In this document: positions 1-7,649 of the stretch, piece after piece
How positions within the stretch are numbered: the first letter of the stretch is position 1
Layout of the letters: every line of letters begins with the position of its first letter
Origin: an uncultured Oscillospiraceae bacterium
Lineage (GTDB): Bacteria; Bacillota; Clostridia; Oscillospirales; Acutalibacteraceae
Assembly: GCA_902465155.1 (NCBI GenBank)
Contig: CABQLY010000006.1
Coordinates: 57,630-121,629, forward strand
Length of the DNA stretch: 64,000 nt
Reading direction: 5' to 3'
Notes under the pieces: model-generated
Told to the model about the DNA's origin: nothing
Database searches by the model: none
What the model saw: only the letters and a program-made list of their open reading frames with translations
Made by a program: the position numbers and the translations under genes

Positions 1-49
1 GCCGGTAATTGCTTGGCTTTTCGCCGGGGGGAAAAGCCCGTTCCGGCGT

Positions 50-790
50 TTATTTTGCCAAAAACCGCGAAAGAAACTCCTTGGTTTTTTCGTTTTTCGG
101 GTTTTCAAAAATCTGCTGCGGCGCGCCCTCCTCGCAAATAACGCCGTCGGCCATAAATACTACATTGGTAGAAACATCTCTGGCAAAGGCCATTTCGTGG
201 GTTACAACAATCATGGTAAGCCCCTCCTGCGCCAGACTGCGCATAACGGTTAAAACCTCGCCTACCATTTGCGGGTCTAACGCGCTGGTGGGTTCGTCAA
301 ACAGCAGCACCTCGGGCTGCATGGCCAGCGCGCGGGCAATGGCAACCCGCTGCTTTTGCCCGCCCGAAAGCTGCGAGGGCTTTGCGTTAATGTAGGGCGC
401 CATGCCAACCTTTTCTAAGTAGTGCAGGGCGGCCTTTTTGGCCTCGGCCTTGGGCTTGTGCAGCACCTTAATTTGGCCAATCATGCAGTTTTTTAATACA
501 TTCATGTTGTTAAACAGGTTAAACGACTGAAAAACCATGCCAACATGGGCGCGGTACGCGCTGGCGCCGCCTTTGCGCCCGTTAATATTTTCCCCGTGGT
601 ATAAAATCTCCCCGGAGGAGGGAATTTCCAGCAGGTTAATGCACCGCAGCAGGGTGGATTTACCCGAGCCGGAGGCCCCAATAATGCTGGTAACATCCCC
701 CGTTTTTACAGAAAAGTCAATATCCTGCAGCACCTGGTGCTTGCCAAACGCCTTGGAAAGGTGTTGAATTTGTAAAATCGGCTCAGACAT
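50..790 (-). CDS. Amino acid (probably lysine) ABC transporter, ATP-binding protein
   Basis: This is the cytoplasmic ATPase of a polar amino acid importer of the GlnQ/HisP type. The 246-residue protein has the normal family length. Walker A GASGSGKST lies at about residues 38-46, the Q-loop follows in VFQSFNLF, the signature LSGGQKQRVAIARAL and Walker B LLFDEPTSALDP follow, then the switch histidine in VVTHE. It is the last gene of a leftward three-gene operon: its ATG touches the stop of the permease gene (shared base at 790), which indicates translational coupling. The substrate is inferred from the lysine riboswitch in front of the operon, not from this protein itself. Family assignment is certain; lysine as substrate is likely. 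Confidence 0.95.
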   Translation of the reverse strand: MSEPILQIQHLSKAFGKHQVLQDIDFSVKTGDVTSIIGASGSGKSTLLRCINLLEIPSSGEILYHGENINGRKGGASAYRAHVGMVFQSFNLFNNMNVLKNCMIGQIKVLHKPKAEAKKAALHYLEKVGMAPYINAKPSQLSGGQKQRVAIARALAMQPEVLLFDEPTSALDPQMVGEVLTVMRSLAQEGLTMIVVTHEMAFARDVSTNVVFMADGVICEEGAPQQIFENPKNEKTKEFLSRFLAK

Positions 791-1596
791 TACCGTTCCC
801 CCTTTTTCAGCTTTTTAACATAAGAATACATACCGCTGGTGTGGGCTAAGGTGTCGGTCGTGGCAATGTTAAAATTCTCCGGCCCGTCCAGCTTTTTCTC
901 CCACAGTCGCAGCAGCAGCGAGCAAACAATGGTCATAATTAAATAAATGGTAAGGGTAATAACAGCCGAGGGGAAGTAAACGTAGGTGGCACCGGTAATG
1001 GCCTTGTGGGCGGCAAACAGCTCGGTGTAGCCAATTACAAACATTACCGAGGTATCTTTGATATTAATAATTAGGTTGTTGCCAATTTGGGGAATAATGT
1101 TGCGAATGGTTTGCGGCAAAATAACGTAAAGCATGGTTTTAAAATGGTTCATGCCAATAGATTTTGCTCCTTCGGTTTGCCCAATATCAATTGACATAAT
1201 GCCGCCGCGCACCGTTTCGGCCATGTAGGCGCCGGTGTTAATAGAAACTACTAAGTAAGCGGCAAAGGTGGCCTCAAAATTAATGGCGTTGTTAGAAAAA
1301 TAGGGCAGCGCGTAGAAAATTAAAATGGCCTGAATAATCATAGGGGTACCGCGAAACACCTCTACATAAATGCGCACAATTGCTTTAACCAGCCCTAAAA
1401 GCACCCGTTTTATAAGGGAATCCTGCTTAGTGCAGGGAATGGTTTGAATAATGCCGCAGGCCAGGCCAATAATGCAGCCAATGGCGGTGGCAACCAGGGC
1501 CAGCTCAATGGTTCTTAAGGCACCGGTTAAATACTGGCCGGAGCTTTTTCCCCAACAGCTAAGAATATCGCCCCACAGCTCGGCAAGCTTGTTCAT
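790..1596 (-). CDS. Amino acid (probably lysine) ABC transporter, permease
   Basis: This is the membrane subunit of the polar amino acid importer, 268 residues. It has several hydrophobic segments and the conserved cytoplasmic EAA loop of HisM/GlnP permeases, seen here as EGAKSIGMNHFKTMLYVILP, preceded by the family motif EVFRGTPMIIQ. The sequence ends with a charged tail. It sits between the binding protein gene, about 100 bp upstream, and the ATPase gene, with which it overlaps. The gap to the binding protein gene contains no clear promoter, so one transcript from the riboswitch promoter is the simplest reading. Confidence 0.93.
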   Translation of the reverse strand: MNKLAELWGDILSCWGKSSGQYLTGALRTIELALVATAIGCIIGLACGIIQTIPCTKQDSLIKRVLLGLVKAIVRIYVEVFRGTPMIIQAILIFYALPYFSNNAINFEATFAAYLVVSINTGAYMAETVRGGIMSIDIGQTEGAKSIGMNHFKTMLYVILPQTIRNIIPQIGNNLIINIKDTSVMFVIGYTELFAAHKAITGATYVYFPSAVITLTIYLIMTIVCSLLLRLWEKKLDGPENFNIATTDTLAHTSGMYSYVKKLKKGER

Positions 1597-1698
1597 AATT
1601 TTTTACCTCGTTTGCAAGTTTTGGCCGGCGGGCAGCAAACGCCGCGCGGGCGCCCGGCTGCTTACCGGCCTTAGTTGGCAGGGTGCCCTGCCGTTATT

Positions 1699-2544
1699 TT
1701 ACTTAGAAAGCGGCTGAATTTTGGTAGCCTCGGCCATAATGTTGTTAAAATCGTCGGCCGTCATGGTCTTTAATACCTCGTCAAGCTTGTTTTTCAGCTC
1801 GGTGTTGCCCTTTTTAACCGAAATACCAATGTTAATGTCGCCCTCGTCTACTTTAAAGGAGTCCTTTTCCAAATTTAAAATTTGTAGGTCGGGGTAGGCA
1901 ATTAAGGCGCCCTGCGCGGTGGGCATATCGGTGCAAATAAAGTCTACCGCGCCGGTTTCTAACGCCATAAGCATGGCCGGAGCGGTTTCGGCCGCCGTTT
2001 GTTTTACCGCGCCGTTAATTTGCGGCAGGCAGGTGTTGTACCAAATGGTGCCAATTTGGGAGGTGCATTTACCGCCCGAAAGGTCGGAAAGCTTGGTGGC
2101 GCTGGCAAATTTGCTGCTTTTTTTGGCCATGCAAACAATGCTGGCGTAAATGTACGGGCCGGCAAAATCAACCTGCTGCATCCGCTCCTCGGTCATAGAT
2201 TGGCCGGCAATAACAGCGTCTACCGTGCCGGTTTGCACCGCCGGAACCAAGGATTCCCAATCCAGGCGAACAACCTCTAACTTCCAGCCGTTGGCCTCGC
2301 AAATCTTTTTGGCCATCATAATGTCGTACCCGTTGGCGTAGTCGTTCGAATCCTTAATGGGAACCGCGCCGTTCGAATCGTCCGATTGCGTCCAGTTATA
2401 CGGGGCATAAGCACATTCCATGGCAACGGTCAGTACGCCGTCCTCCACGCCGGTTTTTTGGGCGCTTTCCCCGCCGCAGCCGGCAAAGCAGCCAACGCAA
2501 AGGGCAACCGCCAAAAGCAACGAAACCAATTTTGTCATCTTCAT
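1699..2544 (-). CDS. Amino acid (probably lysine) ABC transporter, substrate-binding lipoprotein
   Basis: This is the extracellular binding protein of the importer, 281 residues, a member of solute-binding family 3. A lipoprotein signal peptide ends in CFAGCGG at about residue 22-24, so the mature protein would be anchored by a lipidated cysteine. The body has the family features of DWESLVPAVQTGTVDAVIAG and ICTDMPTAQ-type motifs. I chose the ATG at 2544 because GAGAGG lies 8 bases upstream; an ATG at 2565 is possible but has a poorer site. It is the first gene of the operon and lies directly downstream of a lysine riboswitch and its terminator. The ligand is therefore probably lysine. Confidence 0.92.
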   Translation of the reverse strand: MKMTKLVSLLLAVALCVGCFAGCGGESAQKTGVEDGVLTVAMECAYAPYNWTQSDDSNGAVPIKDSNDYANGYDIMMAKKICEANGWKLEVVRLDWESLVPAVQTGTVDAVIAGQSMTEERMQQVDFAGPYIYASIVCMAKKSSKFASATKLSDLSGGKCTSQIGTIWYNTCLPQINGAVKQTAAETAPAMLMALETGAVDFICTDMPTAQGALIAYPDLQILNLEKDSFKVDEGDINIGISVKKGNTELKNKLDEVLKTMTADDFNNIMAEATKIQPLSK

Positions 2545-2611
2545 TTTTAAAACCTCTCTTTTCATTTAGCCGGCGGGCGGCACCCGCCGGCCTTAAAGAA
2601 TAAATAAAAAT

Positions 2612-2646
2612 AAGCCTGTGACCCGACAAAGCGGAACCACAGGCTT
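2612..2646 (-). terminator. Riboswitch-associated intrinsic terminator
   Basis: On the minus strand a 9 bp stem (AAGCCTGTG pairing with CACAGGCTT) closes a 17-base loop and is followed by a U-rich run. It lies between the lysine aptamer and the binding-protein gene, the usual place for the expression platform. Lysine binding would be expected to favour this terminator and shut off the transporter operon. Confidence 0.85.
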
Positions 2647-2671
2647 AAAAACTGCTTAATTTAAGGCAAAT

Positions 2672-2845
2672 GCCAATGATAGCGCTCCATAATAATATGA
2701 CAGTTTAACACCTGTTTGGCGCTAACCCAGCAGCCTTACGGCGGCAACCGTAAAACAACTTCGGCAGAATTGCCTTTTGCCCGCGGCTGCTTGCCGGCAT
2801 TGCCAACGGGGGACTCATCGTTTCTGCTCCTCTATCAAGTACAGA
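2672..2845 (-). promoter_or_regulatory. Lysine riboswitch (L box) aptamer
   Basis: On the minus strand the transcript begins with the conserved GATAGAGGAGC, has an internal GATGAGT, the GCCGAAG-like and GCTGGG elements, the CTGTCATA segment, and closes with GGAGCGCTATC, whose end pairs with the opening GATAG. These blocks, in this order and over about 165 bases, are the hallmarks of the lysine riboswitch. A terminator follows at once and then the binding-protein gene of an amino acid ABC transporter. This is an OFF switch in known Firmicutes examples. The match is by recognition of conserved blocks; a covariance-model search would confirm it. Confidence 0.88.
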
Positions 2846-2859
2846 TTAAATTTTTACTT

Positions 2860-2888
2860 ATTATAACGCACAAATTTTGCCTTGTCAA
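2860..2888 (-). promoter_or_regulatory. Promoter of the lysine transporter operon
   Basis: On the minus strand TTGACA (2883-2888) and TATAAT (2860-2865) are separated by exactly 17 bp, a perfect sigma-A consensus. Transcription would start around 2853, just before the lysine aptamer. Confidence 0.9.
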
Positions 2889-2909
2889 CCCTTTTGGCCC
2901 GTATTTTCG

Positions 2910-2929
2910 CTAAAATTTGCAAATTTTAG
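2910..2929. repeat. Perfect 20 bp palindrome, candidate operator
   Basis: CTAAAATTTGCAAATTTTAG is identical to its own reverse complement. It lies 21 bp upstream of the -35 box of the riboswitch operon and about 120 bp before the VTC gene on the other strand. A dimeric regulator could bind here, but none is identified. It has no loop and so is not a terminator. Confidence 0.5.
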
Positions 2930-3046
2930 GCCGGTTTGCGGCAAAATTACGCCAAACTTGTTTATTTTGCCTTCATATTTTTAACATAAGCCGGGCTTAA
3001 AATAGGGGTAACAAGCAAAAACAAATTAAAAAAGGGGGAGCGCGCT

Positions 3047-3817
3047 ATGCCGCAAACGGTATTTGAGCGGGTAGAAAAAAAGTATTTGCTAACGCCCCGG
3101 CAGGCTGCGCTGCTGCAAGGCCTTTTGCAAGGGCACCTGGTGCCGGATGCATACGGCCCCAGCACCGTTTGCAGCCTTTACGCCGACACGGCCGATTATT
3201 TATTAATTCGCCGCTCGGTAGAAAAACCGGCGTATAAAGAAAAGATGCGGCTGCGCACCTACGGGGTGCCAACCGGGCAGTCTACCGCTTTTTTAGAGCT
3301 GAAAAAGAAGTTAAACGGCACGGTTTACAAGCGCCGCCTAACCTTAAATTACCAAACGGGCCTTAAAATTTTAAACGGGCAGCGGCAGCTGCTGCCGGGT
3401 ACGCAAATTGGGCGGGAGGTTGGCTGGTTTTTGCAAAGCTACAGCGGCCTGCGGCCCGCCGCCGCGGTTTTTTGCGAGCGGCAGGCGTTTTGCGACCGCG
3501 ACGACCCCACCCTGCGCTACACCTTTGACCGAAACATTACAGCGCGCCTAAACCGGCTGGACCTTTCGGCCGGCACCGGGGGCGAGGCACTGTTAAACCC
3601 CGGCGAGGTGCTGCTGGAGCTAAAAACCGGCCAAAACCTGCCGCTTTGGCTGTGCCGGCTGCTTAGCGAGCTTAAAATTTATTCTACCGGTTTTTCTAAA
3701 TACGGCACGCTGTACCAAGGCTTTGTTTTGGGCCGGCAAAATTCCTCCGCCGGGCCGGAATTTTTGCCTGTAACGGCGCCGCGCTGTTGCGGCCAAGCGG
3801 CCGAGCAAACCTTTTAA
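3047..3817 (+). CDS. VTC domain polyphosphate polymerase-like protein
   Basis: The 256-residue protein belongs to the VTC family, which folds as a triphosphate tunnel and in yeast Vtc4 makes polyphosphate. Visible family features are RVEKKYLLT near the N-terminus, the basic strand KMRLRTYG, LELKKKLNGTVYKRR, a second acidic strand VLLELKTG and the late lysine in YSTGFSKYG. There is no signal peptide, so the protein is expected in the cytoplasm. The start has a GGGGGAG site 8 bases upstream. A DUF4956 membrane protein and a Cthe_2159-like surface protein follow, an arrangement seen in many Clostridia. The true product of bacterial members of this module is not established. Confidence 0.88.
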   Translation: MPQTVFERVEKKYLLTPRQAALLQGLLQGHLVPDAYGPSTVCSLYADTADYLLIRRSVEKPAYKEKMRLRTYGVPTGQSTAFLELKKKLNGTVYKRRLTLNYQTGLKILNGQRQLLPGTQIGREVGWFLQSYSGLRPAAAVFCERQAFCDRDDPTLRYTFDRNITARLNRLDLSAGTGGEALLNPGEVLLELKTGQNLPLWLCRLLSELKIYSTGFSKYGTLYQGFVLGRQNSSAGPEFLPVTAPRCCGQAAEQTF

Positions 3818-4145
3818 ATAGGTAATAAACCCCTTTTTGGGGGCGGCCTGCAGGGCCCCGTCCTTAACTATTTTGGGGCGGCCTGTAGGGCCCCGCCCTT
3901 AACCGGCGGGAGCCGAACGGGGGTTGACGGGGCATTGCCAGGGCACTGACGGGGCATTGACGGGGCGTTGTCCGTTTTTGTTAGCGGCGGCCGGCTGTGC
4001 GGCGGCCAGCCGTTTTGCCAAAACCACGCGGCCGTTTGGTTGCGCGCCCGGCTTTTAACCGTTGGCTTTTTTGCTTTGTTGTTTGTTTTGCTTTTTTTCT
4101 TTTGTTTTTTGCGCTTTTAAAATATTTTGAACGGAGAGTTTTACC
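3818..4145. repeat. Intergenic DNA with short direct repeats
   Basis: This 328 bp gap contains no gene. It holds two near-identical copies of a ~33 bp G+C-rich unit (about 3835-3868 and 3871-3903) and then several copies of an 11-base TTGACGGGGCA-like unit at 3925-3970. A T-rich stretch precedes the ribosome binding site of the next gene. I see no clear promoter or terminator; the repeats may simply be expanded minisatellite DNA. Confidence 0.55.
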
Positions 4146-4823
4146 ATGTTAGAACGACTTTTTACCTCTATTACCAAAAGCACCGTAACCCCCGCCGGTT
4201 TTTTTATTTGCACCGGCTGCTCGCTGCTGTTGGGCTTTTTGCTGGCGGCGGCCTACCAGTTTAAAAACAGCACCAGCAAAAGCTTTGTGCTAACCTTAGC
4301 GCTGTTACCAACCATTGTGCAGGTTATTATGATGTTGGTAAACGGCAATTTGGGAACCGGGGTGGCGGTTATGGGCGCTTTTTCGCTCATTCGCTTTCGC
4401 TCGGCGCCCGGCACCGCGCGGGAAATTTTAGCTATTTTTTCGGCCATGGCGGTAGGGCTGGCTACCGGGGTTGGCTACATTGGTATTGCGGCCGTTTTTA
4501 CGGTTACTATAATAGCGGCAACCTTTTTGTACACCGTTACCGGCTTTGGCGCCGGTGCCAATTGCAGGCGGGAGCTTAAAATTACCATTCCCGAAAGCTT
4601 AGATTACACCGAGGTTTTTGGTGATCTGTTTGAAAAGTACACAAAATCGCACCGCCTGAACAAGGTTAAAACCAGCAACCTGGGCAGCCTGTTTCAGCTG
4701 TATTATTCGGTAGAGCTGCGCTCGGAGCAGCAGGAAAAAGCGTTTTTAGACGAGCTGCGCTGCCGTAACGGAAATTTAGATATTATTAGCAGCCGTTTTG
4801 CAACGGTGCGGGAGGAGCTGTAA
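4146..4823 (+). CDS. DUF4956 family membrane protein
   Basis: This 225-residue protein has about four membrane segments in its first 135 residues and a soluble C-terminal domain. The conserved motif GAFSLIRFRSAPGTAREI between the second and third hydrophobic parts is the hallmark of DUF4956. Its biochemical role is unknown. It sits between a VTC-domain protein and a Cthe_2159-like lipoprotein, and in known genomes DUF4956 proteins are usually found beside VTC proteins, so the two probably work together at the membrane. GGAGAG precedes the start by 8 bases. Confidence 0.88.
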   Translation: MLERLFTSITKSTVTPAGFFICTGCSLLLGFLLAAAYQFKNSTSKSFVLTLALLPTIVQVIMMLVNGNLGTGVAVMGAFSLIRFRSAPGTAREILAIFSAMAVGLATGVGYIGIAAVFTVTIIAATFLYTVTGFGAGANCRRELKITIPESLDYTEVFGDLFEKYTKSHRLNKVKTSNLGSLFQLYYSVELRSEQQEKAFLDELRCRNGNLDIISSRFATVREEL

Positions 4824-4829
4824 AACACC

Positions 4830-6743
4830 ATGAAAAAATTATTTTCCGTTTGTGCGGCGCTTTGCCTGCTCTTGGTGGTTGCGGGGTGCGGCAAAAACAG
4901 CAGCACCGGCACTGCTGCGGTTGCGGCCGTGGCGGCTCATTCTTCCATTTCGGTAGAAAAAATGAACTTGGAATTGACCGACCGGGACAGTGACGATTCT
5001 TACAACGCGGCCTCGGCCGTTACTTTAAGCGAAACAAGCGAGGTTTTAAACATTACGGCGGCCGGCACCTACCTTGTAAGCGGCACGCACCGCCAAATTG
5101 TAGTAGAAGCGCCCGAAAACGCCAAGGTGCAGCTGGTGCTGCAAAATGTAACGCTGACCGCGCAGAATGAGCCGGCTATTTATGTAAAATCGGCCGACAA
5201 GGTTTTTGTAACGCTGGCCGAACAAAGTGTGAATACCGTTTCAGACGGCAGCAGCCGCCAAAACGGTCAGGAAAGCACCGATGCAGCTATTTTCAGCAAG
5301 GCCGATTTAACCTTAAACGGTACCGGCACCTTAAAGGTTACCGGCAATTACAAGCACGGCATTGTAAGTAAGGATGACCTTGTAATTGCCAACGCCAAGC
5401 TGGCTGTTACCGCCGCGCGCCACGGGGTAGAGGGCAAGGATTGCCTAAAGCTGAGCGAGGCCGACCTAACGGTGACGGCCGGGGGCGACGCCCTGCGCAG
5501 CACGAACGAGGAGGACGAAAACCGCGGGTTTATTGTTGTTTACAGCGGCAATTACAGCCTAACCGCCGAGCAGGACGCCGTGCAGGCCCAAACCGCATTG
5601 CTAATAAAAAACGGCACCTTTACCCTGCAAAGCGGCGGGGGCAGCGCCAACGCCAGCACCAACCAAAACGGCGAAAAAAACGAAAAATGGGGCAGCTGGG
5701 GCCGGCCGGAGCAGGAAAACAGCACCGCCGACGAAAACACGACCAGCGCCAAGGGCCTAAAGGCGGGCACGCTTTTAAAAATTGAAAACGGCAGCTTTAC
5801 GGTAAATTCCTCCGACGACAGTATTCACGCCAACGGCGATGTTGAAATTAACGGCGGCAGCCTGCAGCTTACCTCGGGCGACGACGGCGTACACGCCGTC
5901 AGTAACCTGTTTGTAAATGGCGGTACGCTTACGGTTCAAAAATCCTACGAGGGGTTAGAGGCCAGCGTGTTAAACCTAAACGGCGGCACTTTAAGCATTA
6001 CCGCCTCCGACGACGGCCTGAACGCCGCCGGCGGAAACGACGGCTCGGCCTTAAACGGGCGGCCGGGGCAAAACGAATTTGCCGCCGACGAAAGCGTTGC
6101 GCTGAACATTACCGGCGGGTACCTTTTTGTAAACGCCTTGGGCGATGGGCTGGATTCTAACGGCAATTTAACCGTTACCGGCGGCACGGTTTTGGTTAGC
6201 GGGCCGGAGGATAACGGCAACGGCGCGCTGGATTATAACGGCGAGGCGGTAATTACCGGCGGCACTGTAATTGCAACCGGCAGCAGCGGCATGGCGCAGG
6301 GCTTTGGCAAAAATTCTACGCAGGCAGCGTTTATGTACACCCTAACGCAAACGGTACAGGGTGGCACCGAGGTTGCCGTTACCCAAAAGGACGGTACGGT
6401 GCTGGCCTCGTTTTTACCCTCTAAGGCTTTTAACAATGTGGTTGTTAGCTGCCCTAGGCTTAGCAGCAGCGGCACCTACCAATTAAAGCTGGGCGGCACG
6501 GTTTCGGGGGCCGACGAAAACGGCTTTGCCGAAAGCGGCACCGTTAGCGGCGAGCAAAGCAGCCTTGAGGTTGCGCTAACCGGCCAAATTACAACCTTTG
6601 GCAGCGCCGGCGGCTTGGGGCAAAACGGCGGGCCCGGTAAGGGGGCGGCCAAGGGGAGCCCGGCCAAAAGGGCAAGGGCGGCCCCGGCGGCAACAAGCAG
6701 TAACCCCCGTGCCGCCAAAAACGCCTTAAACCCGCCAATTTAA
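4830..6743 (+). CDS. Cthe_2159-like carbohydrate-binding lipoprotein, C-terminal frame altered
   Basis: This 637-residue secreted protein has a lipoprotein signal peptide with Cys at residue 20 (VVAGC). The body is a long array of beta-helix-like repeats with motifs such as DDGVHA, DDGLNAAGG and LDSNG, typical of the family of Clostridium thermocellum Cthe_2159, which binds cellulose and pectin-type polymers. It follows the DUF4956 gene by 6 bp and takes its ribosome binding site from that gene's end. The last 33 residues are Ala/Lys/Arg-rich and unlike the family. If one G is added to the GGGGG run at 6641-6645, the frame instead ends in a Gly-rich tail closing with GKGGPGGNKQ and a stop at 6711-6713, as is usual for the family. 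The listed end is thus doubtful. Confidence 0.85.
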   Translation: MKKLFSVCAALCLLLVVAGCGKNSSTGTAAVAAVAAHSSISVEKMNLELTDRDSDDSYNAASAVTLSETSEVLNITAAGTYLVSGTHRQIVVEAPENAKVQLVLQNVTLTAQNEPAIYVKSADKVFVTLAEQSVNTVSDGSSRQNGQESTDAAIFSKADLTLNGTGTLKVTGNYKHGIVSKDDLVIANAKLAVTAARHGVEGKDCLKLSEADLTVTAGGDALRSTNEEDENRGFIVVYSGNYSLTAEQDAVQAQTALLIKNGTFTLQSGGGSANASTNQNGEKNEKWGSWGRPEQENSTADENTTSAKGLKAGTLLKIENGSFTVNSSDDSIHANGDVEINGGSLQLTSGDDGVHAVSNLFVNGGTLTVQKSYEGLEASVLNLNGGTLSITASDDGLNAAGGNDGSALNGRPGQNEFAADESVALNITGGYLFVNALGDGLDSNGNLTVTGGTVLVSGPEDNGNGALDYNGEAVITGGTVIATGSSGMAQGFGKNSTQAAFMYTLTQTVQGGTEVAVTQKDGTVLASFLPSKAFNNVVVSCPRLSSSGTYQLKLGGTVSGADENGFAESGTVSGEQSSLEVALTGQITTFGSAGGLGQNGGPGKGAAKGSPAKRARAAPAATSSNPRAAKNALNPPI

Positions 6744-6845
6744 AAGGCTGCGGCGGCAATTAAAATAAAGCCCGGGTTAAAGGGCGCAGGGAATTACTGG
6801 TAATAAAAACAAAAAAACAACACCAAAAATTAAAACAGGCAAACA

Positions 6846-6888
6846 AAAAAGCAATGAACCGCCCGGTTTTGGGGGTGCATTGCTTTTT
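6846..6888. terminator. Bidirectional terminator
   Basis: AAAAGCAATG pairs with CATTGCTTTT around a ~21-base loop, with A and T runs on both sides. It lies between the convergent Cthe_2159-like gene and the DtxR-family gene and can serve both. Confidence 0.8.
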
Positions 6889-6932
6889 GTTAATTTTTAG
6901 CTTTGTAAAAACAGTAGGGTTTGTTTGGCAGC

Positions 6933-7301
6933 CTATTTTTGCCCGTTAACATGGCGCTTAATTGCCTCAAACGAGCTGTCGCTAATATCGTGCTCCATTT
7001 TGCAAGCGTCCTCGGCGGCAATGTCCGGGTCTACCCCTAAGCGAATTAAAAAATCAGTTAGCAGGGTGTGGCGTTCGTAAATTTTTTGTGCAATTTCAAG
7101 GCCGGAGCCGGTTAGGGTAATGTAGCCAGATTTATCTACCAAAATAAACCCGCCCTCTTTTAACAGGCCAACCGCCCGGCTTACGCTGGGCTTAGAAAAG
7201 TTCATGTAAGTGGCAATATCCAACGACCGAACCGCCCCGCTTTTGCGGGCCAGCACATAAATTGATTCCAAGTACATTTCGCCGGATTCCTGCAAATGCA
7301 T
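6933..7301 (-). CDS. DtxR/MntR family metal-dependent transcriptional regulator
   Basis: This is a 122-residue repressor with an N-terminal winged helix (SGAVRSLDIATYMNFSKPSV) and a short metal-binding and dimerisation domain; the third SH3-like domain of DtxR is absent. The start at 7301 is supported by AGGAGG at 7310-7315. The metal ligands read as Met9, Cys100, Glu103 and His104, matching the Met/Cys set of iron-sensing DtxR rather than the Asp/Glu set of Mn-sensing MntR. That suggests iron response, but it is an inference from alignment by eye. No obvious target operon is adjacent. Confidence 0.88.
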   Translation of the reverse strand: MHLQESGEMYLESIYVLARKSGAVRSLDIATYMNFSKPSVSRAVGLLKEGGFILVDKSGYITLTGSGLEIAQKIYERHTLLTDFLIRLGVDPDIAAEDACKMEHDISDSSFEAIKRHVNGQK

Positions 7302-7649
7302 GGTAGGTTCCTCCTTTAATTTAAAATAATAAAAACTTGAAAAAATAATAAAAGCTGATAAAATAATCAAAATCTGCAACGGCTTTGGGCCAAAGGGCCG
7401 GCGGCGGTGCAAAATTGAAGGGCGGCAAGTCCGGGCACAGGGGTAAACCCACAGGTACAGGGGAAAGCCACAGGCACAGAGTTAATCCAAAGGCCGACAG
7501 GCCGGTTAGCCCCAAGCGGCGCGTTTTGGCTTTTGGCAAGCAGCCTTTTAAAGCGCCGCTTACCGCTTTTACCGTTTCTTACCGTTTAGTATATCACCTT
7601 TTTGCCGTTTAAGCAAGTGCCGTTTTTTAATTTTGCGGCGGCAGCCGGG

